A DNA stretch of 64,000 bases, taken from Candidatus Sulfotelmatobacter sp. Its GTDB lineage: Bacteria; Acidobacteriota; Terriglobia; Terriglobales; Acidobacteriaceae. The stretch covers positions 17,775 to 81,774 of the forward strand of contig JASHOH010000006.1 of assembly GCA_030041215.1 (NCBI GenBank), written 5' to 3'. Every line of letters starts with the position of its first letter. The stretch's first letter is position 1. The position numbers were made by a program, and so were the translations under genes. The notes beneath the pieces are model-generated. The model was given only the letters and a program-made list of their open reading frames with translations, was not told the origin of the DNA and did not search any database. Shown one piece after another: positions 35,937 to 44,141 of this stretch.

Positions 35937-36794
35937 CTATGTAATTTCGGGATACGCTGAATTGAAAAAATCCGGCCGCTCGAAGAATTTTGTGTAGCAC
36001 TCAGTGCAAACCCAATCGTGGCCATTGGTGTAGCCAACGGCATGTTCGGCGTTATCTGACTGGCACAACTCCCAGCGGCACACGAAGCAATGATCTTTCT
36101 TCCAGCCGCCTTTCACTAAATCGAAATTTGCCGGATCGTTGGCAAGACTCAGATCGAATGATACGCGGCCCGTTTTGCGTTCGATGGCGATGTCACGAGG
36201 GGTCCACTGCGCTTTGTGCCAGTGCCAGTTGTACGACCGGCAGAGATTCACGACGTCGCGGACATAGTCGACTTTCCAGCGGGCGCCGTGGATTTCGACG
36301 GTTTCCTTGGAGAGCGATCTGAATCCAAGGTCCTTATACGACCCACGCTGAAATGAGAGCGGTCTCGAGACGTCCTCTCGACAAGCATAATGCTCACGGA
36401 TCTGCGCCGGATCGGCCCCGCGATCGCGAAGTAACTTTGCGGCAAAGGTGTTTTCCTCATCGAGCAATCCAAGAAGCAGGTGCTCGGTGCCGATATGCTT
36501 GTGGGCCAGCCGATCGGCTTCCGCAGCAGCATTCTTAAGAATTACTCTCGAAGACGCGCTGAGCGGCAAGTCCACAGAGGTTGGTATCTGCTCCCGCGGT
36601 GGCGAATGCTGTTCGACCCTTCGGCGGAGACGCTCGGCATTTGTCTCTGGTATCCAGCGATACAAAACTTTGTCTTCGCGAAGAAGTCCGAGCAGCAGAT
36701 GCTCGGCATCGATTACCTGTGATCCGAACTGGCTGGCTTCATAGCGTGCAAAAAAGATCGCACGCCGCGCTTTCTCAGTGTACCGCTCAAACAT
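35937..36794 (-). CDS. ClpN (double Clp repeat) protein without AAA+ domains
   Basis: 285 residues. The first ~145 are two Clp N-terminal repeats (EHLLLGLLRED; IGTEHLLLGLLDEEN), the substrate/adaptor-binding domain of ClpA/ClpC. No Walker motifs follow. The C-terminal half instead has a possible zinc site (HCFVCRWELC and WVCTECYTKFF) and a conserved-looking WHWHKAQWTPRDIAIE. It could be an adaptor or decoy for Clp ATPases. It starts 3 bp after the permease stop (TAAGTAATG), so it is the third gene of a tight operon with the zinc-ribbon protein and permease. Confidence 0.82.
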   Translation of the reverse strand: MFERYTEKARRAIFFARYEASQFGSQVIDAEHLLLGLLREDKVLYRWIPETNAERLRRRVEQHSPPREQIPTSVDLPLSASSRVILKNAAAEADRLAHKHIGTEHLLLGLLDEENTFAAKLLRDRGADPAQIREHYACREDVSRPLSFQRGSYKDLGFRSLSKETVEIHGARWKVDYVRDVVNLCRSYNWHWHKAQWTPRDIAIERKTGRVSFDLSLANDPANFDLVKGGWKKDHCFVCRWELCQSDNAEHAVGYTNGHDWVCTECYTKFFERPDFFNSAYPEIT

Positions 36795-36797
36795 TAC

Positions 36798-38225
36798 TTA
36801 CTCCACTGCGGCTTTCTTGCTGCTGCGCTTCCAATACAGATATCCCGGCACGCCGATCAGCACGATTGCCGTTCCCCAGAAAGCTTCTGACGGGCGGGTG
36901 ATGATGGTGTTCAACGTCCACGCCGCGCCGACGAGGACGTAAATCGCGGGTAGCCAAGGATAGCCGGCACAGCGATAGGGGCGCGGAATATCCGGACGCC
37001 GCCAGCGCAGCAGGAACATGCCGATCACAGTCAGCGTGTACGAAAGCACCATGCCATAAATGACGTAAGTGTACAGCTGATCGTAACGGCCGCTCAACGT
37101 GAGCAACGCGGCCCAGATGCCTTGTCCGATCAGGCTGAAAGCAGGCGTGCGCCATTTGGGATGGATGACCGCCATGCGCTTGAAGAAAACTCCATCTTGC
37201 GCCATGGCGAGATAGACGCGCGCTCCTGAGAGCGTGCAGGTTGCCGCCGCGCTGAAACACGAAACTGCGATCATGAGCGAGAGCCACACCGCCGCCTGGG
37301 GCGAAAACAGCACGGCAGCTGCGGCATGAGCGATGGTGTCGTGCTTGGCGATTTCGCCCAGCGGCAGGGCATATAAATAGGTCACGTTCATGGCGATATA
37401 GATCGCGCCAACAACCAGCACGCCGAGCACCATGCCCAGCGGAACGTTGCGGCGTGGATCTTTCACCTCGCCGGCGACCCATGTGATGTAAACCCACCCG
37501 TCATAGGCCCAGAACACGGCGATGAGCGCAACGCCCATGGCGGAAATCAGTTGCGCGGGTTGAAGTCCCATCGTCAGGCTCGTGCCGTGGGAATTGAAAT
37601 GCGACCAGTCGCCCTTGCCGAGAACGAATCCGAGGCAGACGAATCCGCCCATGGCGGAGAACTTCGTCCAGGTGGAAACATTTTGCAAGAGCGTGCCCCA
37701 GCGCAGGCCGACAACGTTGACGTACGTGAGAATTGCGATCAGCAGCAGGGCGAAGACGTGTGCGCGAGTGATGGCGATGCCCGCCATTGAAACGACAATA
37801 TGCTCCTGCGAAAGCATCGGAAAAACTTGGCCTGTATATGCCGCCGAGGCGACGGAAAGCGCGGCGATCGTCCCGCCGTTGGCGACGGCGAAGAGCATCC
37901 AGCCGTAAAGAAATGCGACCAGGTCGCCGTAAGCCTCGCGCAGATAAACATACTGGCCGCCGGATTCGGGGAACATCGATCCCAGCTCGGCAAAAGCCAC
38001 GCACCCGAACAGCGAAATCACGCCGCCGATGACCCACACGCTCAAGAAGAGCACCGGGTGCGGCAGCGGTCCGGCGATGTCTTTGGCAGTGAGAAAAATC
38101 GAAGACCCTATGATGCCGCTGGCGAGCAGCAGCACGGAATCGAGCAAGCCGAGACCGCGGACGAGCGTGGGCTGAGCTTTCTCGCTGACGGGACTGGCTG
38201 GGGCCGAGGCGAGAGTGGTTTCCAT
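36798..38225 (-). CDS. APC-superfamily amino acid permease
   Basis: 475 residues with about 12 membrane helices. The first helix holds LLDSVLLLASGIIGSSIFLT, the unwound GSSIF substrate region typical of APC/LAT transporters, followed by GGVISLFGCVAFAELGSMFP and GGQYVYLREAYG. It probably imports or exchanges amino acids across the inner membrane; the substrate cannot be read from sequence. Its ATG directly follows the stop of the zinc-ribbon gene (TAAATG) and its stop abuts the ClpN-like gene. Confidence 0.92.
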   Translation of the reverse strand: METTLASAPASPVSEKAQPTLVRGLGLLDSVLLLASGIIGSSIFLTAKDIAGPLPHPVLFLSVWVIGGVISLFGCVAFAELGSMFPESGGQYVYLREAYGDLVAFLYGWMLFAVANGGTIAALSVASAAYTGQVFPMLSQEHIVVSMAGIAITRAHVFALLLIAILTYVNVVGLRWGTLLQNVSTWTKFSAMGGFVCLGFVLGKGDWSHFNSHGTSLTMGLQPAQLISAMGVALIAVFWAYDGWVYITWVAGEVKDPRRNVPLGMVLGVLVVGAIYIAMNVTYLYALPLGEIAKHDTIAHAAAAVLFSPQAAVWLSLMIAVSCFSAAATCTLSGARVYLAMAQDGVFFKRMAVIHPKWRTPAFSLIGQGIWAALLTLSGRYDQLYTYVIYGMVLSYTLTVIGMFLLRWRRPDIPRPYRCAGYPWLPAIYVLVGAAWTLNTIITRPSEAFWGTAIVLIGVPGYLYWKRSSKKAAVE

Positions 38226-38396
38226 TTATCCGATTCCCAACTCGTCGGCGGATTCCAGCGGGGTTCCGCATTTTCGGCAGATCACGGCCGAGCAGTCGCC
38301 GCAGGTAAGGGGATCGTTCACCTCTTCAGCACAGTTTGGGCAATAGAGCGAGCCGGGTTTCGGCTCGGGATGAGGATTGTGAGGGTTCGCGGCCAT
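38226..38396 (-). CDS. 56-residue double zinc-ribbon protein
   Basis: Too short for the ORF track. Reads MAANPHNPHPEPKPGS, then four CxxC knuckles: YCPNC, TCGDC, VICRKC. The stop codon TAA is directly followed by the permease ATG, so the genes are translationally coupled. There is no Shine-Dalgarno in front of its own ATG, so it may be leaderless. A soluble zinc-ribbon at the head of a permease operon could be a regulator or chaperone, but this is inference. Supported by Cys spacing and the exact junction. Confidence 0.7.
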   Translation of the reverse strand: MAANPHNPHPEPKPGSLYCPNCAEEVNDPLTCGDCSAVICRKCGTPLESADELGIG

Positions 38397-38515
38397 GTGG
38401 AGAAAAACTGTAGCACAGATAGAGGACTGACAGCACAGTTGTTCGTGGCCTTCGTCACATACAAAACCGAATTGGCCTATTAAAATACTACGGGCAATTG
38501 CGTAGGAGGTGCATC

Positions 38516-38770
38516 ATGCAACGTCTGATTTTGTTGCAGCCAACGCCAAACGATCCAGAGATAGCCATTGTGCGAGTTTCGGGCACGGAACATAGCACCT
38601 TGCACAAGCCGGGGGACGAAGGGAAAAATCTCGTGAACAGCAACCATGTATTTACCAAGGATGCGACGAAGCTGACGATGAGGGCGTGTGAGCAGCCCAA
38701 CGTCGGCTGTCTGGTTGTGTTGCAGCACCCGCTCCAATGCTATGCAGTCGGTTCTTGCGTCGCTGCTTAG
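38516..38770 (+). CDS. small hypothetical protein
   Basis: 84 residues from ATG 38516, which has a strong AGGAGGTG 5 bases upstream (the track's TTG at 38498 precedes that site). The sequence starts MQRLILLQPTPNDPEIAIVR and contains three cysteines near the end. There is no signal peptide, membrane helix or family I recognise. The stop overlaps the convergent kinase-TPR stop by 4 bp. The main support is the ribosome-binding site. Confidence 0.5.
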   Translation: MQRLILLQPTPNDPEIAIVRVSGTEHSTLHKPGDEGKNLVNSNHVFTKDATKLTMRACEQPNVGCLVVLQHPLQCYAVGSCVAA

Positions 38771-41139
38771 GACGGTCCAGTCATGGAAGAGATTCCCAGC
38801 CCCTTCGATAACTGACGAAATCTAGGGTTTGAACGTAAACCATCGACCGCGGGGTCCACGCCGATCATGGTTATGTAGGGATCGCGTTCTGCATAGGCTT
38901 TGTCAAGCCAAAGTAAGGCGTTTCCGTTGTCTCCCAGAGCGGCATAGACTGACGCAATGAAATAAGGGGGAACGTAAGTCTTACGAGATTGCTTTAGCAA
39001 TTGCCCAATGATCGCCTGACCTTCGCTCTTATTTCCTGCCATCGCGTAGGTGCGTCCCAGCAGCGTGGTCCACACGGTTTCCTTATTGGAAAGAGTCCAG
39101 GCCTTCTTTGCTTCTTCAACAGCTTGCTGGTTTTGCCCCTTGCCGAGATAGGCATAACTAAAACAGGAGCGTGAGTTGATGCCGTTTGGCGCGAGCTCGG
39201 CCGCGATCTGGCATTGCGCCAGCGCCTGATCGTAACGGCGCGCACAATAAAGGTCCCACCCGGCAGTGGTGTTGTTCTCGCTGTTCAGAGGGTCGAGTTG
39301 CTGAGCGGCGAGGACCTGCGCCAGGGCTTGATCGGTGCGTCCCATCGCCGCGAGGAAAACCGAATACATGCGATGGCTCTCGGCATCATTGGGATTGAGC
39401 TCGAGCGCCCGCTGGTACTCGCGATCGGCGGCGTCCCAGTCCCAATCACCATAGAAACGCACCGTGGCCAGCGCCGTATGCGCGGCTGCCAAGTTCTCGT
39501 CGAGCGAGATGGCTTGTAGAGCATAGGCGCGGGCTTTAGGCATGGTTTCGCTGGCTGGTCGACTGGTGTCGCCCCAATAGGAGTCAGATAATCCCGCGTA
39601 GGCGGGCGCATAGCGGGAGTCGAGTTGCACGGCCTGCTCAAAATACTGCCGCGATCTGGTGCGCTGTTCGGCGGTTCCGAAGCGCAGATACTTTCCCTTT
39701 AGATAGGCTTCCTGCGCCGCGGGTTCGACGGAATGCGAGGCGAATTCGGTACGATCTCGCGGCTTCACGCCGGAATTGATCTCACGAGCGATGGCCAACG
39801 CAAGTTGGTGCCGCAGTGTGAGCAGATCGCGAAAGGCACTTTCATAGCTGTGAGACCAAATCTGGGTATCATCGCTCGCGCTTATCAGACGAACCGTCAC
39901 CTGCACGGCGTCATTCGCGCGCGTGACCGAACCTTCAATCACGGCATCGACCTTCAACTGCCGCGCCACCTCGCTCAGTGGCACGCGTTCAGTTTTATAG
40001 CGGATCACCGAGGTGCGCGAGATGATGCGTGGCACAGTGTGCATCTGGCCGAGGTCGGTAATGAGAAAATCCGTCAAACCGTCGGCCAGGTATTCCTGCT
40101 GGGAGTCTCCCGAGAGGTTCTCGAAAGGCAGAACGGCTAAAGATTCAACGCGGGGCCCGGCGGGGGTAGCGTTTGGCCTCTCGCGCGTGTAGATGCTAAA
40201 AGCAATCAGGAACAGAACCACGAGGCTTGCTACGATGACGGAAACGTATTTCGCTGCCATCCTCTCAGGTCCGGCGGTCGCAGGCTGGAAGGCGTCCAGT
40301 TTCTTGAGTTCCCGAGCGAGTTCCTTGGCCGACTGATATCGCTTTTCCGGATCCTTCTCCAGGCACGTGAGAATGATGGATTCCAACTGCGGCCAAATTC
40401 CAGATCGAAAGCGGCTGAGCGGAAGCGGGGATTTGTGCAGAATGTCATCGACCAGCGCGGGCAACACCTTTTGTTCAAATGGCGGATGCCCGGCGCAAAG
40501 CTCGTAGAGGACTGCTCCCGCCGAATAGATATCGGTGCGAGCATCGGTCGCCTGCCCCAGCAACTGCTCACTTGCCATGTAAGGCAGGGTTCCTGAACAA
40601 TTCGGAGGCCCGTCATAGCTCGCGGTGCTGGCCAGTTGACTCAGGCTAAGTGTGGACCGCGCCAGCCCGAAGTCGAGGATCTTCAATCGGCCATCTTTCG
40701 TCAGCCTCAGGTTTGCCGGCTTTAAGTCGCCGTGGATGACGCCATGTTCATGGGCCGCCGCCAGGCCCTCAGCGAGTTGCACGCCGATGCGGACGATCTC
40801 GCTTTCCGGCAAAGTTGCGCGGCGAGCCTTTTGATCGAGAGATTCTCCAGCGACGTATTCCATCACTAGGAAATCCAGGTCCTGCTGCGAGTCAAAATCC
40901 AGAACCGTGACGATGTTGGGATGGTTCAGCTTGGAGAGAGCGTGGGCTTCTTTGCGGAAAAGATGGCGGTCGCGATCACCGGTCTCAGGAGGCAGAACCT
41001 TGAGGGCCACGACGTGCCCGAGATGCTCGTCGTGAGCAAGAAAAACCTCTCCCATACCTCCGGCGCCCAGTCTTTCGACGACGCGGTAGTGGCCCAGTTC
41101 ACAGCCGATCAGCGAATCGCGGCTGAGTGCCTGGCTCAT
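38767..41139 (-). CDS. serine/threonine kinase with FlgO/TolB-N-like and TPR domains
   Basis: 790 residues. The kinase domain (residues ~14-275) has GAGGMGEVFLA, VALKVLP and DFGLARS. The catalytic loop reads HGDLKPANLRLT, with Gly instead of the usual Arg, so it is a non-RD kinase. One membrane helix (YVSVIVASLVVLFLIAFSIY) follows. The outer part begins with the adenylate-cyclase-associated TolB-N/FlgO-like segment (LAVLPFENLSGDSQQEYLA, ADGLTDFLI), then about six TPRs. It is an envelope sensor kinase. The non-RD loop suggests activation-loop phosphorylation is not needed. Confidence 0.9.
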   Translation of the reverse strand: MSQALSRDSLIGCELGHYRVVERLGAGGMGEVFLAHDEHLGHVVALKVLPPETGDRDRHLFRKEAHALSKLNHPNIVTVLDFDSQQDLDFLVMEYVAGESLDQKARRATLPESEIVRIGVQLAEGLAAAHEHGVIHGDLKPANLRLTKDGRLKILDFGLARSTLSLSQLASTASYDGPPNCSGTLPYMASEQLLGQATDARTDIYSAGAVLYELCAGHPPFEQKVLPALVDDILHKSPLPLSRFRSGIWPQLESIILTCLEKDPEKRYQSAKELARELKKLDAFQPATAGPERMAAKYVSVIVASLVVLFLIAFSIYTRERPNATPAGPRVESLAVLPFENLSGDSQQEYLADGLTDFLITDLGQMHTVPRIISRTSVIRYKTERVPLSEVARQLKVDAVIEGSVTRANDAVQVTVRLISASDDTQIWSHSYESAFRDLLTLRHQLALAIAREINSGVKPRDRTEFASHSVEPAAQEAYLKGKYLRFGTAEQRTRSRQYFEQAVQLDSRYAPAYAGLSDSYWGDTSRPASETMPKARAYALQAISLDENLAAAHTALATVRFYGDWDWDAADREYQRALELNPNDAESHRMYSVFLAAMGRTDQALAQVLAAQQLDPLNSENNTTAGWDLYCARRYDQALAQCQIAAELAPNGINSRSCFSYAYLGKGQNQQAVEEAKKAWTLSNKETVWTTLLGRTYAMAGNKSEGQAIIGQLLKQSRKTYVPPYFIASVYAALGDNGNALLWLDKAYAERDPYITMIGVDPAVDGLRSNPRFRQLSKGLGISSMTGPS

Positions 41140-41242
41140 ATGGGGAAGTCTCCTTTCCCCACACTACAAAAATCTTAGGGCCAGCATGGAGCAGAGTCAA
41201 TGAGTTAGTAGCGGGCTGACGTTACAATGAATCGGAAGAACT

Positions 41243-41992
41243 ATGCCGAACAAGCCCCTCACCCCCGACGAAATTCTTCAGCATGAATTCAACCGCTGGG
41301 CCGCCGCTGGCGAAGGCCCCAAGATGGAGCAGCATCACTTCGATATCACGACGAAAACGATTCGGCGTATGAATTTGCGTCCCGGAGAGCGTGTGCTCGA
41401 TCTGGGCTGCGGCTCGGGATGGGCAACGCGTCTGCTGGCGCGGCTGGTTGGGGAGGGCCCCGAAGGTTTCGGGCAGGTTGTCGGCCTCGATATTTCGGAC
41501 GAGATGATTCGCGAGGCGCGGGCTGCGTCGAAAGATTTCGACAACGTGCTGTATGTGTGGGGATCGGCGCAGCAGATTCCGTGGGAGGAGAATTTCTTCG
41601 ACAAGATTCTGTCGGTGGAGTCGTTTTATTACTATCCCGATCAGGACCGCGTTCTGATGGAATTGTTTCGCGTGATGGCGCCGCGGGGAAAGCAGTTCAT
41701 CCTGATTAACCTTTACAAAGACAATCCCTACTCGTTGCAGTGGGTCGACAAATTGAAGGTTCCGGTCCACGTGCGCTCGGTGGCAGAGTACGTCGAACTC
41801 CTCAGAAAACATGCATTCGATAATGTCGAGGCGATTCGGATCCCGGACGATACGCCCACTCCCGATGATTACCAGACCAAGTCGTTTAATAGCCTTGACG
41901 ATCTGCGCGCGTTCAAGCGAGAAGGCGCACTGTTGCTGATGGCTTCGAAGCCCGACCTGAGGACGCCGGGCCCGGCGTACACGATTTACTGA
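41243..41992 (+). CDS. class I SAM-dependent methyltransferase
   Basis: 249 residues. Motif I VLDLGCGSGWATRLLARL binds SAM, followed by VVGLDISDEMI and the family's acidic and WEENFFDKILSVE stretches. It is closest to the UbiE/COQ5-like and Methyltransf_11/25 families. The C-terminal third (SVAEYVELLRKHAFDNVEAI) is typical for small-molecule enzymes. It is monocistronic and divergent from the kinase gene. Substrate unknown. Confidence 0.88.
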   Translation: MPNKPLTPDEILQHEFNRWAAAGEGPKMEQHHFDITTKTIRRMNLRPGERVLDLGCGSGWATRLLARLVGEGPEGFGQVVGLDISDEMIREARAASKDFDNVLYVWGSAQQIPWEENFFDKILSVESFYYYPDQDRVLMELFRVMAPRGKQFILINLYKDNPYSLQWVDKLKVPVHVRSVAEYVELLRKHAFDNVEAIRIPDDTPTPDDYQTKSFNSLDDLRAFKREGALLLMASKPDLRTPGPAYTIY

Positions 41993-42031
41993 TGAGATTT
42001 TCGCCCGCTCCGAAGGGTCGCGGCGACAAGG

Positions 42032-43468
42032 TCAGCGGTAGCGGTTGGCGATTTCTTCCGCGCTTTGGTTTCCCAGAAGCACCTTGGAAGAGTCATCTTC
42101 CTCGATCCACTCTTTGAAGTAGCGGCTCAAATCTCTTTTGCTGACGCGCTCTGCGGTTGCTCGAAAAGCGCTAAAGTCGGCCGGCTCGGAGGCGTATTGA
42201 CTGAGAAACTCCCGAATGATGCTTGAGAATACTGCATCACCGACTATCGTGTTCAGCACGAATAAGGACCATGCCCCTTTGGTATAAGAACAGTCCCCGA
42301 ATTCAAGCTTCCCATAATCGCGAATTGCCGTCTCGGCGATGCGAGGATTTTTTTCCACCTGTTTTCGAAATCGTTCGCGATATGTATTCATACGATCGGC
42401 AAAGGCCGTTCTTCCTTCCAGTCTGCGCTGCGCAAGCGCCTCAAAATAAGAGGCAAACGCCTCGTCGAACCAGCGCGTGCGGTCAACTTCCGGCTTTGCC
42501 TTGGCATTCCAGGAGTGCCCGATTTCGTGATACATCTCATGCAGTCTTGCGGGATCGCGAAACGCCGGGGCTTCCTGCAGGAAATAAAACCTGCCCGCCT
42601 GCGACCCATACGCCTCCGGAATCTCAATCGCTGTATATCCTTCACCGCCCGGAGCGGGGCCGAATGCTTCCGTATAAAAGGCGATGGCCTGCTCCATAGC
42701 CTTCAACATGCGCCTTGCGCCACTTTCATCCTCGGGCAATGTGTAAACGCTTAAATTCGAACTCTCGTTTCGCAGCACCTTGAACTTCGCAGCTGCCACA
42801 TCGATACGTGAAACATCCACGCGACTGCGAAACCGAAACACAACCCCTTCATTGTTGGACTGGGACTCTATAGGTGCACCCCCGCTCACAGCGACGTAGC
42901 CTGAGGGTACATCCACCTCCAGTGCGTAACTGAAAGTTTGCCGCCATGCATCGATCAATGCCGCGAGCGACCGACCGCAGACAATTGGGTAGGTGAGGGC
43001 GTCTGGCCGCAGTAGAGTGTAATCCTCTCCCACGTGATCACGAACATACGCCATCACTTCCGGATATCCGTATACGTATCCACCGAACTTCACGATGACC
43101 GTGGTCTGGTCCCGCACGTTCAGCGGCGCTTGGAGCTGCAAGGTCACTGCATTTACTTGCATATTCGGTGCGTCCGTTAACTTGACGACGGCTTGGCGAA
43201 ACTGCAGTTTGTCTGCATTCTGATCTGTGACGGCCTTCACATCCAGCAAGCGATAAAGCGCAAACGATATTTCGCTGACCGGGTGATCGTCCAAGTTTTG
43301 AATCGTGATGCCCGATTCAGCGTCAAGAGTTTCTTCTGCTGGGATGATTCGGAGGCGAAGATCGTAGTGGGTAACGCGCAGCTTGGGCCCAGCGGTTTCC
43401 GACCATAACAGTACGGGCAGAAAAAACAAAAAAAGCCCCAATCCAATGCATTGGGGGTTTACTGACAT
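42032..43468 (-). CDS. M1-like zinc metallopeptidase, exported
   Basis: About 478 residues from ATG 43468. Signal segment LGLFLFFLPVLLWSE. The active motif is MYHEIGHSWNAK (HExxH), with the third ligand Glu and catalytic context about 20 residues on in WFDEAFASYFEALAQ. The N-terminal half is a beta-sandwich (LRVTHYDLRLRIIPAEETLD) typical of M1 aminopeptidases. The usual GAMEN exopeptidase motif is not evident, so it may be a divergent or endopeptidase member. The DUF4097 remnant lies 41 bp upstream on the same strand. Confidence 0.85.
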   Translation of the reverse strand: MSVNPQCIGLGLFLFFLPVLLWSETAGPKLRVTHYDLRLRIIPAEETLDAESGITIQNLDDHPVSEISFALYRLLDVKAVTDQNADKLQFRQAVVKLTDAPNMQVNAVTLQLQAPLNVRDQTTVIVKFGGYVYGYPEVMAYVRDHVGEDYTLLRPDALTYPIVCGRSLAALIDAWRQTFSYALEVDVPSGYVAVSGGAPIESQSNNEGVVFRFRSRVDVSRIDVAAAKFKVLRNESSNLSVYTLPEDESGARRMLKAMEQAIAFYTEAFGPAPGGEGYTAIEIPEAYGSQAGRFYFLQEAPAFRDPARLHEMYHEIGHSWNAKAKPEVDRTRWFDEAFASYFEALAQRRLEGRTAFADRMNTYRERFRKQVEKNPRIAETAIRDYGKLEFGDCSYTKGAWSLFVLNTIVGDAVFSSIIREFLSQYASEPADFSAFRATAERVSKRDLSRYFKEWIEEDDSSKVLLGNQSAEEIANRYR

Positions 43469-43508
43469 AAAAATACGATGTGTGATAGTCGCGGTAGCTC
43501 TCTCTGCC

Positions 43509-43889
43509 CTAGATTTCGGCCTCGTCTTCATCATTGTCCTGATCGTGGTGACTCAAATCCTTCACCGGGCTCATCGGACGGCCGTCGGAGGTGCGGCGAA
43601 TTTCGATTCTGCCATTCACGTTGCCCAGCTCGCCGCGCAGATCATGGCCAACGAAGCCGTGATGATTCGCGTGCAGCCCAAAATCGTTGTCGATTACACC
43701 CGAAACTGTTTCGGCTTCGATCTCTGCCTTCGAATCCGAAGGAATTGTCAGCTCCAACGCTCCGTTCACCGAATCCAGTTTAATGGATGAGCCGGGAAGT
43801 TCGTTAAACTCTGCTTCCAGTCGCTCATTGACAGTCGACAATTCCGCGCGTCCAATGGGTGATTCCTCAATTTGAAATTGCCATGTAGT
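43509..43889 (-). pseudogene. 5'-truncated DUF4097-type (adhesin-like) protein fragment
   Basis: The coding frame runs upstream of the track's TTG (43841) as ...WQFQIEESPIGRAELSTVNE and then loses protein character exactly where a palindromic element begins (43893). The retained part has beta-strand repeats typical of DUF4097 (SVNGALELTIPSDSKAEIEA; VNGRIEIRRTSDGRP) and an acidic Asp/Glu tail. The N terminus with signal peptide and first strands is missing and is not found on the other side of the element. I infer loss by insertion plus deletion. Confidence 0.7.
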
Positions 43890-43892
43890 CGC

Positions 43893-44090
43893 GTCATTCC
43901 GAAGCCCCGCGCTTTCAGGTAGACCCTCGGTTTCAGCCGAGGGCGGCGAAGCCGCGGGGCGAGGAATCTCCCAGAAAATGGCCTGTGCACAGGGAGATCC
44001 TTCGCTCCGCCTGAGGTCCCTCGCGGCGCTCGGGATTTCGGCGCGCGGCTCGGACGCCGCGCAGACGCCTCAAGCTACGCTCAGGATGAC
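43893..44090. repeat. 198-bp palindromic (MITE-like) element
   Basis: Ends GTCATTCCGA and TCAGGATGAC are terminal inverted repeats of the same family as the korAB pair, one mismatch each. The inside has a CCCTCGG ... CCGAGGG hairpin and a GGAATCTCCC ... GGGAGATCC pair. It abuts the truncated DUF4097 fragment. Confidence 0.7.
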
Positions 44091-44141
44091 GCCATGCCAG
44101 GAAGATCCGCCCCCACAATCTCCATACGAACTGCGGACGCG

